In this document: piece by piece, positions 10,649 through 21,135 of the stretch
Layout of the letters: each line of letters opens with the position of its first letter
Position numbering within the stretch: the stretch's first letter is position 1
Origin: Pegoplata infirma
Lineage: Eukaryota; Arthropoda; Insecta; Diptera; Anthomyiidae
Assembly (NCBI GenBank): GCA_963921195.1
Contig: OY992536.1
Span: 237,496,023-237,560,022, forward strand
Reading direction: 5' to 3'
Length of the DNA: 64,000 nt
Translations under genes and position numbers: made by a program
The notes under the pieces: generated by a model
Databases searched by the model: none
Seen by the model: only the letters and a program-made list of their open reading frames with translations
What the model was told of the DNA's origin: nothing

Positions 10649-11312
10649 CTTGGGATACCTTACCATATTCTACTTTATGAATTTCTTTGATTAAAAATAT
10701 CAAGTTTCTTTGGAATATTTAGTTTTGGAGTTTTGATTTTTTAAATAATTTTATTCAGTTTTTGTTTGATTCGTTGTAAATAAAATTGTTATTTTCTATT
10801 TATTTTGTAAACCTGATGTCCTTTTATTTACATACATTTTGATGCTCTAAGGGCTCTATTAGGGCAGTTAGAGCGGTTGGAGCAAATTTTAAAAAATGTC
10901 GTTTTGTGTGGGAGCCCCCTTAGAAATTGGAGATAGGGTATTAGTGTGTTCCAAAGAAATGTTAAAAGGTAAAAATAAATGGGGGTCGGTCTTATAAATG
11001 ACCCCTCTATGACGCACCATTGTAGCAGTAGAAATGATTTGAAGATTGGAAAATTACAATAAAATTTTTTCAAAAAATTTAAAAAAAATAGTAATAATCG
11101 TTATCCCACAATCCTCCTGGGCAAAAAGTTTGTAGAATCGATAGAAGTTTTACACAAAAAAATTAAAAAAAAAATCGAAGAGTACAAACATTTTCAAAAA
11201 TGAGATTTAAATTTTAAAACTTTAAAATAGTGTACGAGAGCGCTTTTAAGAATTTTTTGGGATTTTTTTTTTAAAGTACCCGGTGAAAAATGGTACAAAT
11301 ATGATCATATAT

Positions 11313-12399
11313 GAGGCATTCCTCACCAAATGTCCCGCTACAGAAAAACATGTGTCCCGTAAATTTCTGAATAGGTTGTTTGGATAGCCCTATATGTAAC
11401 TAAGAAAATTGCGTTTTTGGTTTTTCAAATTTTCGAAAACTGGGCTTAGGAGGCGTGGTCAAATATTGGAAAAATGGAAAAATTTGTGGCGAGTTGCCTT
11501 GATTAAATATTTATCACATTAAAACGGAATGCACCACAATGTCAAAAATTTACGTTCTTATATAGTTTTGTATGGGCTATCGATTAAAAATTTTTTTTTT
11601 GGAAAATTTTCAGAACCCGTTCTGAAATTTTCCATTTTTTAAAAAAGTCAATTTATCAAAAATCCGGCCACTTTTTTTTTCTTTTTTATTTATTTTTTTA
11701 AAAGTTTAGATGTTTGTCCATCCACACAAAAAAAATCAGAAACACGTTCATCTTTTTTTTTCGAGAAAATCGCATTTGAACTTTCATAAATTTCATAACA
11801 ATTTTGTTATTTGCTTGTATTTCTTTGTTTTAAAGTTGCGAATGAGTAATATTAATTGCATAAATATTCGTCATACGCTCTGTTGACACAAGAAAATACA
11901 AGCAAATTACTAAATTGTTATGAAATTTAAAGTTCAAATGCGATTTTCTCGAAAAAAAAGATGAACGTGTTTCTGATTTTTTTTGTGTGGATGGACAAAC
12001 ATCTAAACTTTTAAAAAAATAAATAAAAAAGAAAAAAAAAAGTGGCCAGATTTTTGATAAATTGACTTTTTTAAAAAATGGAAAATTTCAGAACGGGTTC
12101 TGAAAATTTTCCAAAAAAAAAAATTTTAATCGATAGCCCATACAAAACTATATAAGAACGTAAATTTTTAACATTGTGGTGCATTCCGTTTTAATGTGAT
12201 AAATATTTAATCAAGGCAACTCGCCACAAATTTGACCATTTTTCCAATATTTGACCACGCCTCCTAAGCCCAGTTTTTGAAAAATTGAAAAACCAAAAAC
12301 GCAATTTTCTAAGTTCCATATAGGGCTATCCATATCACCTATTCAGAAGTTTACGGTAAACATGTTTTTTTTCGCTGGACATTTGGTGTGGAATGCCTC
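11313..12399. mobile_element. Type F foldback element F1, 1.09 kb palindrome
   Basis: The ends are GAGGCATTCC and GGAATGCCTC, flanked by ATAT on both sides (11309-11312; 12400-12403). The two arms, roughly 11313-11825 and 11884-12399, are near-identical inverted copies. The loop of about 60 bp is AT-rich. Shared features include GATAGCCC..TATAAGAACG and GACCACGCCTCCTAAGCCC. It has no ORF. Related copies lie at 45554-46033 and 58516-60531. Confidence 0.8.
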
Positions 12400-12689
12400 A
12401 TATGCTTTCATACAGCGTCATGTATGTCCATATATGTAGCATATATGAATTTATATGACACTGTATGAAGGCATATATGATCATATTTGCAACATATATG
12501 TCCATATACGTAAAATGAGGGCATATGAACATATATGACATATATGCTCCATATATGTCCACATATGTCATATATGGGCATATGCCCTCATTTTACGTAT
12601 ATGGACATATATGTTGCAAATATGATCATATGTGACTGCATACAATTTCATATATGACCATATATGCTCATATATTTACATATATGCAT
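12400..12689. repeat. CATATATG-rich subterminal region of P, with internal hairpin
   Basis: A dense array of CATATATG variants. It holds a 55-60-bp inverted repeat: ATATGATCATATTTGCAACA at about 12478 mirrors a stretch ending near 12632, with GTAAAATGAGGGCATATG in each arm. Similar ATATATG arrays occur at 15160-15315, 17475-17700 and 17853-17895, the subterminal zones of P and Q. Confidence 0.6.
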
Positions 12690-13552
12690 TAGGGTGGGGC
12701 GATTTGAACATCTTAATGGGCGCTTCGCGTTTCTGATTCTTGGGATTGTACTGAGCAAAAAAGTCAACTATACCATACGTCTACGGTGAAAATCGAGCCT
12801 CCCGATTTTGACTTGAAGTTTTTTCTCAGACTTTATTTTTTTTTGGAAAATTTGAAAATTTTCTTGGGCTCATATTTCGTAAACTATTTGAAATTTTGAC
12901 TTATTTTCAAAAATAAAGTTGTAGCTATTGTCTCGGGCTACAATTTCTCTGAACATATTACTTAGAAAAAACTTCGTTTTCATGGTCAAAAAGTGGAAAA
13001 TGTAAAAAATTCTCCACTTTTTGTAATTTTTTTTTGCATATTTTGGCCTATAACAGCCAAACCATTGAGATTTTCGATCCAATACCAAGACAAAAATTGT
13101 AGCCAAAACAATAGTTAAGAACTCTCTAGTGCATTGCAAAAGCATTAGAACGCTCCTTCAGGCAGTTTTGGCCTTGTGAAAATGCAAATTTTTTGTGAAA
13201 ATATTGATAAATTACCATTTTCAGTTGTTCATAGCGCAAAATAATAAAAATGTTCTATTTCTTATTTTTTCCACTTTTTTTATCCAAAAATATAATGTTT
13301 TTTTTTGTTTTGTTCAATATTTATTTTGAAAATTCATTTAAAGTACAAAGTAATTGTATTGCGTATTTAATTTTATGTGTATTTGATACTGTGATCGTCA
13401 GGGCATTGCGTGTATGGCAATAACGGAAAAAAAGTTTTCTACGTTTATTCAGATGGCACCACTTGCTAGTAAGACCTTAGTAGCACACTAAATTTTAGAA
13501 CCTCTATAACTAAATTTTGCGTGGAAAATTTCCAAATTTTATTTTATGTATA

Positions 13553-14105
13553 CACTCAGAAAATTATGTAAGTTACTACACGTTAGTTGTTTGTATATTT
13601 TACAGTAGTTAGTTGTTTTCAACTACGAAATCAGTTATTTTTGTATGAAAAATATCAAACAACTATTTCTGTTAGTTATTTTAAGTCGTTTTTTTTAATA
13701 ACTAACCAAAACGTACTGTAATGTAGTAACAGTTATTTAAAGTAGTTAATTTTATTTTTTTTATCTCTGAAAAATTTGCAGTTTTTTCCAAAAAAAAAAA
13801 TCGTTTTTTTATTTTTCACAACTTAAAAAAACTTGGAAAAAATTTGGTCACAATATTTTTTTTTGAAAATTTTTTTGAAAAAAAAAAAATATATATATTG
13901 TTTATTTTATTTTTACTACATATTAGTTGTTTTGACTACAAATGTTAGTAATTTTTACTTCATAAGTCAGTTGTTTTTTGTCAGTTAAAATAACTAACAT
14001 TGTTAGTTGATTTAACTGAAAAAGTAGTTGACCCCAAAACAACTTACAAAGTAGTTATTTTAACTGACATTTTCAGTTGATTTTACTAACATAATTTTTT
14101 GAGTG
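13553..14105. mobile_element. CACT-TIR element I1 inserted in G, TA duplication
   Basis: A 553-bp element with ends CACTCAGAAAATTATGTAAG and the inverse of CACTCAAAAAATTATG, flanked by TA at 13551-13552 and 14106-14107. It is similar in length and content to I2, in inverse orientation. It is non-coding and rich in AACTAACA and TAGTTGTTTT. Confidence 0.75.
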
Positions 14106-14822
14106 TATGTAAGATATTGGATAGTTCTTACGAGTGTACTGATCATTTCATAGTTATATGAGCAGGATTTGCTTAGTTATTTGAGCCTTCACTAAGTCTT
14201 AGTAACACCTAAAGAATATTAGTAATATTCTTGAGCTGATATTAAAGACTGGCGCTCTCTAGGAGCCAGTAGAAGAACTAAATTTGTTTTATCTCTATAT
14301 TATAAAGTCTCTGGTGATCGTTTACAATAAACTAACAAAAATGCGTTAAATGAACTTAAAACAATACAAGAATAAAAAATAAGAAATAAAATAAATAGAA
14401 TAGAATAAAATAAATAAATAGAATAAAAATATGAAATAGAACATTTTTATGATTTTGCGCTATGAACAACTGAAAATGGTAATTTATCAATATTTTCACA
14501 AAAAAATTGCACTTTCACAAGGCCAAAACTGCCTGAAGGAACGTTCCAATGCTTTTGCGATATACTAGAGAGTTCTTAATTATTGTCTTGGCTACAATTT
14601 CTGTCTTAGTATTGGATCGAAAATCCCAATGGTTTGGCTGTTATAGGCCAAAATATGCAAAAAAAAATTACAAAAAGTGGAGAATTTTTTACATTTTCCA
14701 CTTTTTGACCATGAAAACGAAGTTTTTTCTAAGTAATATGTTCAGAGAAATTGTAGCCCGAGACAATAGCTACAACTTTACTTTTGAAAATAAGTCAAAA
14801 TTTCAAATAGATTACGAAATTT

Positions 14823-15075
14823 GGAGCCGCAGAACAAAACGTACTTTTTCGCATTTTAAAATTGTTTGTAAAATTAAGGTTTGTCTGTTTCGTCCGCTTA
14901 AAAAATGGCATGAAACTCGAATTAGTAAGAAGTTTTATACTTAATAATACTTGATTAATAAAAAATTCCTTACTTTTTCTTGGTTCGTGCTCTTTTCTTA
15001 AGATACGGAATAAATAATGCTTATTAACCCAACAATTTTGAATTTGCGAAAAAGTACGTTTTGTTCTGCGGCTCC
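14823..15075. mobile_element. 253-bp MITE H with ~31-bp TIRs, inserted in G
   Basis: The left end begins GGAGCCGCAGAACAAAACGT and the right end is its inverse, with about 31 bp matching perfectly (14823-14853 against 15045-15075). The other arm of G has no such insertion, which gives the empty site. The flanks CGAAATTT and TCAAATAT resemble a decayed 8-bp duplication but are not identical, so the superfamily is uncertain. Confidence 0.75.
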
Positions 15076-15506
15076 TCAAATATGAGCCCAAGAAAATATG
15101 AGCCCATGCAAATTTTTCAAAAAAAATAAAGCCTCCCGGCTAAAAATAAATGTGTATGTTCGTATATGCTTATATATAGATCTTTATATGATCATATATG
15201 ACATATATGGAAACATATATGTGACCATATATGCAAGAAACGATCCCATATATGTGGCCGTATATAAAATATGTGCCATATATGATATCATATATGGAAA
15301 CATATATGTTATCATAAAATGTTAAGTTTTAGTGCATGTGTATGAAAATATCAACCGGAATTACAAAACAAAAGTTTTGTAGGATTGAAATTATATTTTA
15401 TTACCATATTTATACCTTAATACCGATTCGTATCAATAATTTAAAAAAATATTGTTTCCTAGTTGCAAAATATTCTGATTAAAAAAGTTACTTTTACATA
15501 AAGAAA

Positions 15507-15682
15507 ATGGAAAAGGTAAGTTTTAATTAGAATTTTAAATGAATTTAGAATTTTAAAATCATATGTATTATTTTTTCCAGTTCATCGTCATAACAAGTAT
15601 AAGCGTGTACATTTTATTCCAAAACAAGATCATATTCAAAAGGATCATATATATAGAGTGCTTTGATGTTGAAGAAAATTAA
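15507..15682 (+). pseudogene. Possible captured gene fragment: short two-exon start
   Basis: ATGGAAAAG is followed at once by a GTAAG donor (15516). An AT-rich 65-bp intron ends TTTTTTCCAG at 15580, and the second exon stays open to a TAA at 15682. The joined product would be about 36 residues: a hydrophobic signal-peptide-like start (FIVITSISVYILF) and then FKRIIYIECFDVEEN. After the stop, another frame reads NYAASLISCNF. Small introns and such short secreted starts are common in fly gene families (a DUF1091-like N-terminus came to mind), but the similarity is weak. It may be chance. Confidence 0.3.
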
Positions 15683-15699
15683 ACTACGCAGCTTCGTTA

Positions 15700-16375
15700 A
15701 TCTCGTGCAACTTCGTGGAGAGGGCATATGCACCACCATTATGTTTTCACTGCGATTGCAATACTGCAAACTATTTTGAAATCCCTTAATGTCGCCATAA
15801 CAAATTGGAAATGATAGATCGTATAAGCAGTTTTGAGCCCGAATAAGGTTAAGCTCACTCAACTTGGAGATGTGGACATATGCACCACCAGAAATGTTAT
15901 CACTACGATTCCAACACTATAAATTATTTTGAAATCCCTTACTGTTGAAAATTGGAAATGGAAAGAACGTATAAGAAGTTTGAAGGCCGAGTTACTAGAA
16001 AATTCAACCATGCGGAGGGACGTTAAGCTCGCTTAACTTAGAGCAGAGGGCATATGCACGACCATAACGTTATCACTACGGTTCCAACACTACAAACTAT
16101 TTTGAAATCGCTTACTGTAGCAAATTGGAAATGGAAAGAATGTATGTATAAGAAGTTTGAAGGACAAGTTACTAGAAAATTCAACCATGCGGAGGTACGT
16201 TAAGCTCGCTTAACTTGGAGCAGAGGGCATATGCACGACCATAACGTTATCACTACGGTTCCAACACTACAAACTATTTTGAAATCGCTTACTATCGCCA
16301 TAGCAAATCGAAATGAAAAGAACGATCAGTTTTAAGGTTGAGTAACGATTTGGGAAGGACAACGTTTTTATACAA
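15700..16375. repeat. Tandem array of ~150-177-bp units inside Q
   Basis: Four units share GGGCATATGCACSACCAT, TATCACTACGGTTCCAACAC and CAAACTATTTTGAAATC. The CATATGCAC word starts at about 15725, 15877, 16051 and 16228, giving spacings of 152, 174 and 177 bp. The last two units are nearly identical. The minus strand keeps an open frame over about 80 codons in the first unit only, so coding function is doubtful. Confidence 0.75.
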
Positions 16376-17474
16376 TTACAAGAAAGCTGTCTATAAGCGA
16401 AAGTGACAATCTGGCACATTGTCACCATGATGTAAGTAGAAATAGTTACTATCCCTGTCCTTCAAATATCAAACATGATGTAAGTAGAAATAGTTTTTAT
16501 CCATATCCTTCAAATATTCTTACAAACATAACCCAGCAAGATAAAATACATATGTACTACTGAATATATTGCTTTAATTCAAAGTCTTAAGTAATTATTT
16601 GCTTGCTATGAATTTTGATGCGTGCATTTAGTAGTAGCAAGTTCTTTTTTGCTGGAATAAAAAAGAAATGTGTAATAATTTTTAATATTTTTTCAGATGG
16701 ATTTCTGAAAGACAATATATCTTTCCTTAAAAAGCATTCCATAGTCTTTAGCATCCAATGGGCTTAAGCATCCCATGGTCTTAACAAAATACACTCCAAC
16801 ATGTATGTATGTAACTAGCAGTATCTAGCCAATCTTTAAAGGTAAATGGTTGCTTCGTTAAATGACATCCGTGTTATCATTAACCTATTAGCACCAAATG
16901 CTATCGTTGGTAATACTTTAATACAATAAAAATTCTAGAAATATCTTAAATATTAATATTATTTTATATCCTTTTTTAGATTTTGACTATAAAAATTGTA
17001 AAAAAGAGGCTTATACCATAACAAAAACGCTAAGTCTGAAGATAATCGGAATTAACACTAAAACAATAAAACACAATGGAAATCAACGTTCCTTTAATAA
17101 GCCCTTTGTTCGCATCTTTCGTAATTGATATCAATTGAAAAACTTGATATATAAGATCTTTTATGTTCAATTTATTTTGTTTACTATCAAAATGTATTCT
17201 CATATCTATAAGTTAAATTATTTATTTTTATATGGTCACCAAAAATGCAAACGATAGTAACTAAAAAATGAAAATCATCAAACTAAAGGGTTTCATTAAA
17301 ATATATGAAAACACCAAAATTAATAAAAAAAATATTTTTAATTTTAAATTATACTTATGTACACCGTTTGCAATTCTGGTGAATATATACATAATAATCT
17401 ATTACATATACATAGTTTAAAATGAAAAAAATAAATAAAAAATATGAAAAAGAATGTAAAACAAATTGAAAACA
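16376..17474. other. Unrecognised interior of Q
   Basis: No ORF, RNA or repeat family was recognised. A short direct repeat, CATGATGTAAGTAGAAATAG with TATC and CTTCAAATAT downstream, occurs at about 16426 and 16473. The rest is AT-rich. Confidence 0.4.
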
Positions 17475-18159
17475 ACATCATATATGATCCCATATATGAT
17501 TCAATATATTATCCAATATATGATTCAATATATGATCTAATATATGATCACATATATTGGATCATATATGATCGTGTCTTATATAAGCGCCAATTTTGGA
17601 ATATGGTCATATATGAGACCATATTTGATACTATATATGATACTGTATATGGTCTCATATATGATATCATATATGATAATATACAACATTTTTAGCCGGG
17701 CTGAGAAAAAACTTCAAGTCAAAATCGGGAGGCTCGATTTTCACCGTAGACGTATGGTCTAGTTGACTTTTTTGCTCAGTACAATCCCAAGAATCAGAAA
17801 CGCGAAGCGCCCATTAAGATTTTTTTCCTTCCTTACTAATCGCCCCACCCTAATATGCATCCATATATTTACATATATGTATCCATATATGCTCACTTTT
17901 CACCGGGTACGTAAAAAAAAAATTTTGAAAAAAAAAAATTGAAATTTAGACCATTATTGAAGAAGTTATGAGTAAAAGAAGTTTGAGTAAAGGAACAAAC
18001 TACCAATTTTTAAAAACTCGATATCTTTTGAACGGGTCATCAAAAAAATCTGAAAATTTAACACGAAGGATTTTTCGAAGGATACTTAAAACCGTAAACA
18101 AATTGGGAAAAGCTAAAAAAAAAAAAATTCAAAGTGTCTGATTTGACATGGAATGCCCC

Positions 18160-18198
18160 ATATATATTCATGATCCTCGATCGATTTAAGACGATTGA
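18160..18198 (-). mobile_element. INE-B fragment, second half of the copy split by E1
   Basis: ATATATATTCATGATCCTCG, ATCGATTTAAGACGAT continues the INE-B copy broken at 8114. It ends where the reverse transcriptase fragment starts, before the expected CATCGCTAGA block. Confidence 0.65.
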
Positions 18199-19118
18199 AA
18201 CTTTTACCAAGTATGCTTACGTCTTAAAGACACTGAAAAATTTCATTAATATGATTTCAAACTTTTATATTTTGCATGAACAACGCCTTCGTGCAAATAT
18301 TCTATCTGCCCATAGGGGCAGTAAAAGTTTTTGGTCTTTCGTGAAGAGAATTAGGAACAATTCAGACTCTTCAATCCCGACGCTTTTAGATGGTGAACAA
18401 ATATATGTCGAGCCTATAGATAAAGCTAATCTTCTGGCTGAAACTTTTGCGAAAAATGCCTCCCTCCCAGAAAGTAATCTTACTCCGCCCATACTCCCAA
18501 GAGTATCGAGTTCAATGCCCGATATTTTTTTTCGTACGCGTGCAGTTCAAAAGGTTCTATCGGAACTTAATGTGAATAAGTCACCAGGCCCCGACGGTAT
18601 TCCGGCCTTAGTTCTGAGGAAATGCTATTCGACACTAGCTCGGCCTCTACGTAACCTCTTTTGCATTTCGTATCGTGCGGGTATATTTCCAAACTGTTGG
18701 AAAGTCGCCAAAGTCCAACCGATCCCTAAGAAAGGTGCGGCTAATAACCCAGGTAACTACCGTCCCATAGCAATCTGCTCTACTCTCTCAAAGGTTATGG
18801 AGAGTATGTTGAATTTTCGTCTGGTCAACTACTTGGAGTCCAATGATCTTCTTAGCAACCGCCAATACGGCTTCCGTAGAAGTCGTTTTACCGGAGACCT
18901 AATGGCGTTTCTTTCGGAACAATGGACTCGTTCTATTCACCGCCTGGGCGAGAGTAAAGTAGTTGCTTTGGACATTTCAAGGGCATTTGACCGAGTCTGG
19001 CATAGTGCACTTATCTCTAAATTGATTGCTTTCGGTGTCGGGAATAAATTCACCCAATTTATATCTAGTTTCTTACATAAACGGACTATTCGTGTTGTTA
19101 TCGATTGTTTTTCCTCCC
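18199..19118 (+). pseudogene. Jockey/CR1-like non-LTR reverse transcriptase, truncated
   Basis: The frame is open from the left join to about 19118. It contains, in order, a pre-RT region (HEQRLRANILSAHRGSKSFW), the finger motif NKSPGPDGIPALVL at about 18577, the block WKVAKVQPIPKKG at about 18699, NYRPIAICSTLSKVMESM, QYGFRRSRFTGDL and the palm block VALDISRAFDRVWHSALI, which holds the first catalytic Asp. It stops in VVIDCFSSRDF, just before the expected GVPQGS and FADD motifs, and runs into A-rich DNA. Both ORF2 ends are missing, so it is a dead copy. The fragment at 26050-27575 is a relative. Confidence 0.85.
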
Positions 19119-19673
19119 GTGATTTTATATTGAAAAAAAAAAAAAAATTACTCAATTTTTTTTTTAAATTTAAAAAAGTGATTACTCAAAATTTTTTCAC
19201 CATATTTTTTTCTGTGTACAGACGGACGGACATTTTAGGAATTTTCCCTAATTTAAGTATCAAATTTTAACTAAAATCATTTTGTACAAAAAAATAAAAT
19301 TTGTCTGCAATTTTTTCATCAATAAAAATTTGGAATGCTTTTAAATCAAAAGGAAGCAGGCAAAGTTTATTACATTTATTTTAAATCATGTAAAATATTT
19401 AATTTCCTATTTTCCCTCTTCAACAAAAAAAAAATTATTTAAAAAATTTTATTATCAAAAATAATATTATTGAAATTCAATAATATACAAGTAGGTACAC
19501 AAATATGCAAGTGATTTTATTTTTGTATACATTTTAGATTAGAATGTTGTACAAAACATATTTGTACAAACATTGAAGTGTGTTTATGTTGATTTCGTTC
19601 TTTTCCCCCAAAAATATAAAAAAAAACTTCAATATGTCGACTTTTGTATAAAAGTTAAAAAAAAAATAGAAAA
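19119..19673. other. No gene seen; A/T-rich sequence
   Basis: Poly-A and poly-T runs follow the reverse transcriptase break. A scrap ACAGACGGACGGACATTTTAGG at 19218-19240 looks like an INE microsatellite remnant. Nothing else was recognised. Confidence 0.4.
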
Positions 19674-19741
19674 AACAAGTAAGAGTGTTAAATTCGGCTG
19701 TGCCGAATCTTTTATACCCTCCAACATGCAAATAAATAAAA
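19674..19741 (+). mobile_element. INE-A 5' end, first partial tandem unit
   Basis: AACAAGTAAGAGTGTTAAATT, the TTCGGCTGTGCCGAA hairpin and TTTTATACCCTCCAACATGC are followed directly by a second identical 5' end at 19742. Only the first 68 bp of the element are present in this unit. Confidence 0.75.
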
Positions 19742-20490
19742 AACAAGTAAGAGTGTTAAATTCGGCTGTGCCGAATCTTTTATACCCTCCAACATGCAAA
19801 TAAATAAAAAAAAAAAAATTGCAGGGGCGTCTTCTTTATTTTTTTTTTGGGGGGGTCGGTAGTGGTAATTGGGGGGCACAATTCCTCTCGAATAAGTGTA
19901 AAAAAAATAATTCTTATGCTTTGTGCACTAAAGAAATACAAATTTATCATTATATAAAAAAAAAAATTATTCCACGCCCATAAAAGGGGGAGGCGGAACG
20001 TAAAACGATATTTTCTAATTCTGTGGGTCCAAATGCAGGACCTTGAACTTCTTGTAGCATAAAAATGTTGGATTTGTTAAACAAAAACACAAAAAATCAT
20101 ATAAAAATATGATATTTTTCAGAGGTTGGTTTAGTTCTTCAAGGGGAACTTTTTCCCCCCTGGTCCGATTTTGTCCATCTCCGAACTTAACCAGCCTATG
20201 AACATAAGACATATATGTGCCAAATTTCAGGAGTCTAGCACTTTTATTTTGGACTGTATCGTGTCTTCCACAGACGGACGGACGGACAGACGGACGGACG
20301 GACGGACGGACGGACGGACGGACGGACGGACGGACGGACGGACGGACAGACGGACATCGCTAGAATGTCTTAGAATCGATCACTGATCAATAATATATAT
20401 ACTTTATTGGGTCCTAGACCGATATTTCGATGCGTTACACACGGAATGACAAAGTGAGTATACCCCCATACTGTAGTTGGAGGGTATAAA
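19742..20490 (+). mobile_element. INE-1-like element, subfamily A, complete unit
   Basis: It has the 5' hairpin end, a body with GCAGGGGCGTC and a G-rich run, CCACGCCCATAAAAGGGG, GACCTTGAACTTC-type sequence, a GGAC microsatellite (about 20273-20354), the CATCGCTAGA block, ATATATACTTTATTGGGTC and the terminal GTAGTTGGAGGGTATAAAA. It has no coding capacity; the open frames across the GGAC run (TDGRTDGR) are artefacts of the microsatellite. The unit is followed head to tail by a second body at 20491. Confidence 0.8.
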
Positions 20491-21135
20491 AAAAAATTGC
20501 AGGGGCGTCTTTTTTTTTTGGGGGGGGGGGGGTCGGTAGTGGTAATTGGGGGGGGCACAATTCCTCTCGAATAAGTGTTAAAAAAAAAAATAATTGTTAT
20601 GCTTTTTGCACTAAAGAAATACAAATTTATCATTATATAAAAAAAAAAAATTATTCCACGCCCATAAAAGGGGGGGGGCGGACCGTAAAACTATTTTTTC
20701 TAATTCTGTGGGTCCAAATGCAGGACATTGAACTTCTTGTAGCATTAAAATGTTGGATTTGTTAAACAAAAACACAAAAAATCATGTAAAAATATGGTAT
20801 TTTTCAGAGGTTTGTTTAGTTCTTCAAGGGGGAACTTTTTTCCCCCTGGTCCGATTTTGCCCATCTCCGAACTTAACCAGCCTATGAATATAAGACATAT
20901 ATGTGCCAAATTTCAGGAGTCTACCACTTTTATTTTGGACTGTATCGTGTCTTCCACAGACGGACGGACGGACAGACGGACGGACGGACGGACAGACGGA
21001 CATCGCTAGAATGTCTTAGAATCGATCACTGATCAATAATATATATACTTTATGGGGTCCTACACCGATATTTCGATGCGTTACACACGGAATGACAAAG
21101 TGAGTATACCCCCATACTGTAGTTGGAGGGTATAA
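20491..21135 (+). mobile_element. INE-A tandem second body, lacking the 5' end
   Basis: The sequence repeats the INE-A body from GCAGGGGCGTC through the final GGAGGGTATAA, with a shorter GGAC run (about 20957-21000). It joins the previous copy at its GGGTATAAAA terminus without the 5' hairpin end. The overall order is 5' end, 5' end plus body, body. Confidence 0.8.

Larger units (their letters stand above)
15135..17700. mobile_element. CCC-TIR element Q, 2.6 kb, carrying unique cargo
   Basis: The ends are CCCGGCTAAAAAT and its inverse ATTTTTAGCCGGG, flanked by CT on both sides (15133-15134; 17701-17702). The opposite arm of G shows the empty site. Subterminal zones (about 15160-15315 and 17475-17690) are CATATATG arrays like those of P. 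The interior, about 15320-17440, is unlike any other repeat here. It holds a possible spliced gene start (15507-15682) and a tandem array (15700-16375). No transposase motif was recognised. Confidence 0.65.
12690..17852. mobile_element. hAT-like element G, 5.2 kb, with nested insertions
   Basis: TIR TAGGGTGGGGCGATT at 12690 and its inverse ending at 17852, with ATATGCAT duplicated at 12682-12689 and 17853-17860. Long inverted arms follow (about 12690-13280 against 14425-14822, 15076-15134 and 17701-17852), broken by H and Q; I1 lies between them. A ~90-codon open frame runs through both arms, but all the residue differences between the arms are replacements, so it is not treated as a gene. 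No hAT transposase was found. Confidence 0.7.
11279..17907. mobile_element. CCC-TIR element P, inserted in E1 and heavily nested
   Basis: The ends are CCCGGTGAAAA at 11279 and TTTTCACCGGG at 17907. They are flanked by TA (a GTAC reading is also possible). Intact E copies read AAAGTACGTAAAA across this point, which confirms the insertion. The subterminal sequence is rich in CATATATG. F1 and the hAT-like G lie inside, and G in turn contains I1, H and Q. Stripped of insertions P is only a few hundred bases. It has no coding capacity. Confidence 0.65.
8115..18159. mobile_element. Type E foldback element expanded to 10 kb by nested insertions
   Basis: The ends are GGGACATTCCATGTCAAATC at 8115 and the inverse ending CATGGAATGCCCC at 18159, flanked by ATAT (8111-8114; 18160-18163). 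E sequence can be followed through 8115-8385, 9729-10170, 10649-10656 (a TSD copy) and on to 11278, then 17908-18159, interrupted by J1, L2 and P. Internal E parts contain a repeated GACCGACCCCCATT module. Uninterrupted relatives lie at 22231-24150 and 29860-31332. No transposase is seen; class unassigned. Confidence 0.7.

Noticed and set aside
9688..11073. Repeated ~80-100-codon frames containing PHKTTFFKICSNRSNCPN-like text in E elements
   Set aside because: The frame is a by-product of the E module; it is shifted or broken in other E copies and both strands give similar frames.
18265..19155. Minus-strand frames opposite the reverse transcriptase
   Set aside because: They are shadows of the plus-strand coding sequence, which has clear RT motifs.
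20171..21009. Open frames ending in TDGRTDGR-type peptides (also 62996-63307)
   Set aside because: They simply translate the GGAC microsatellite of INE elements.
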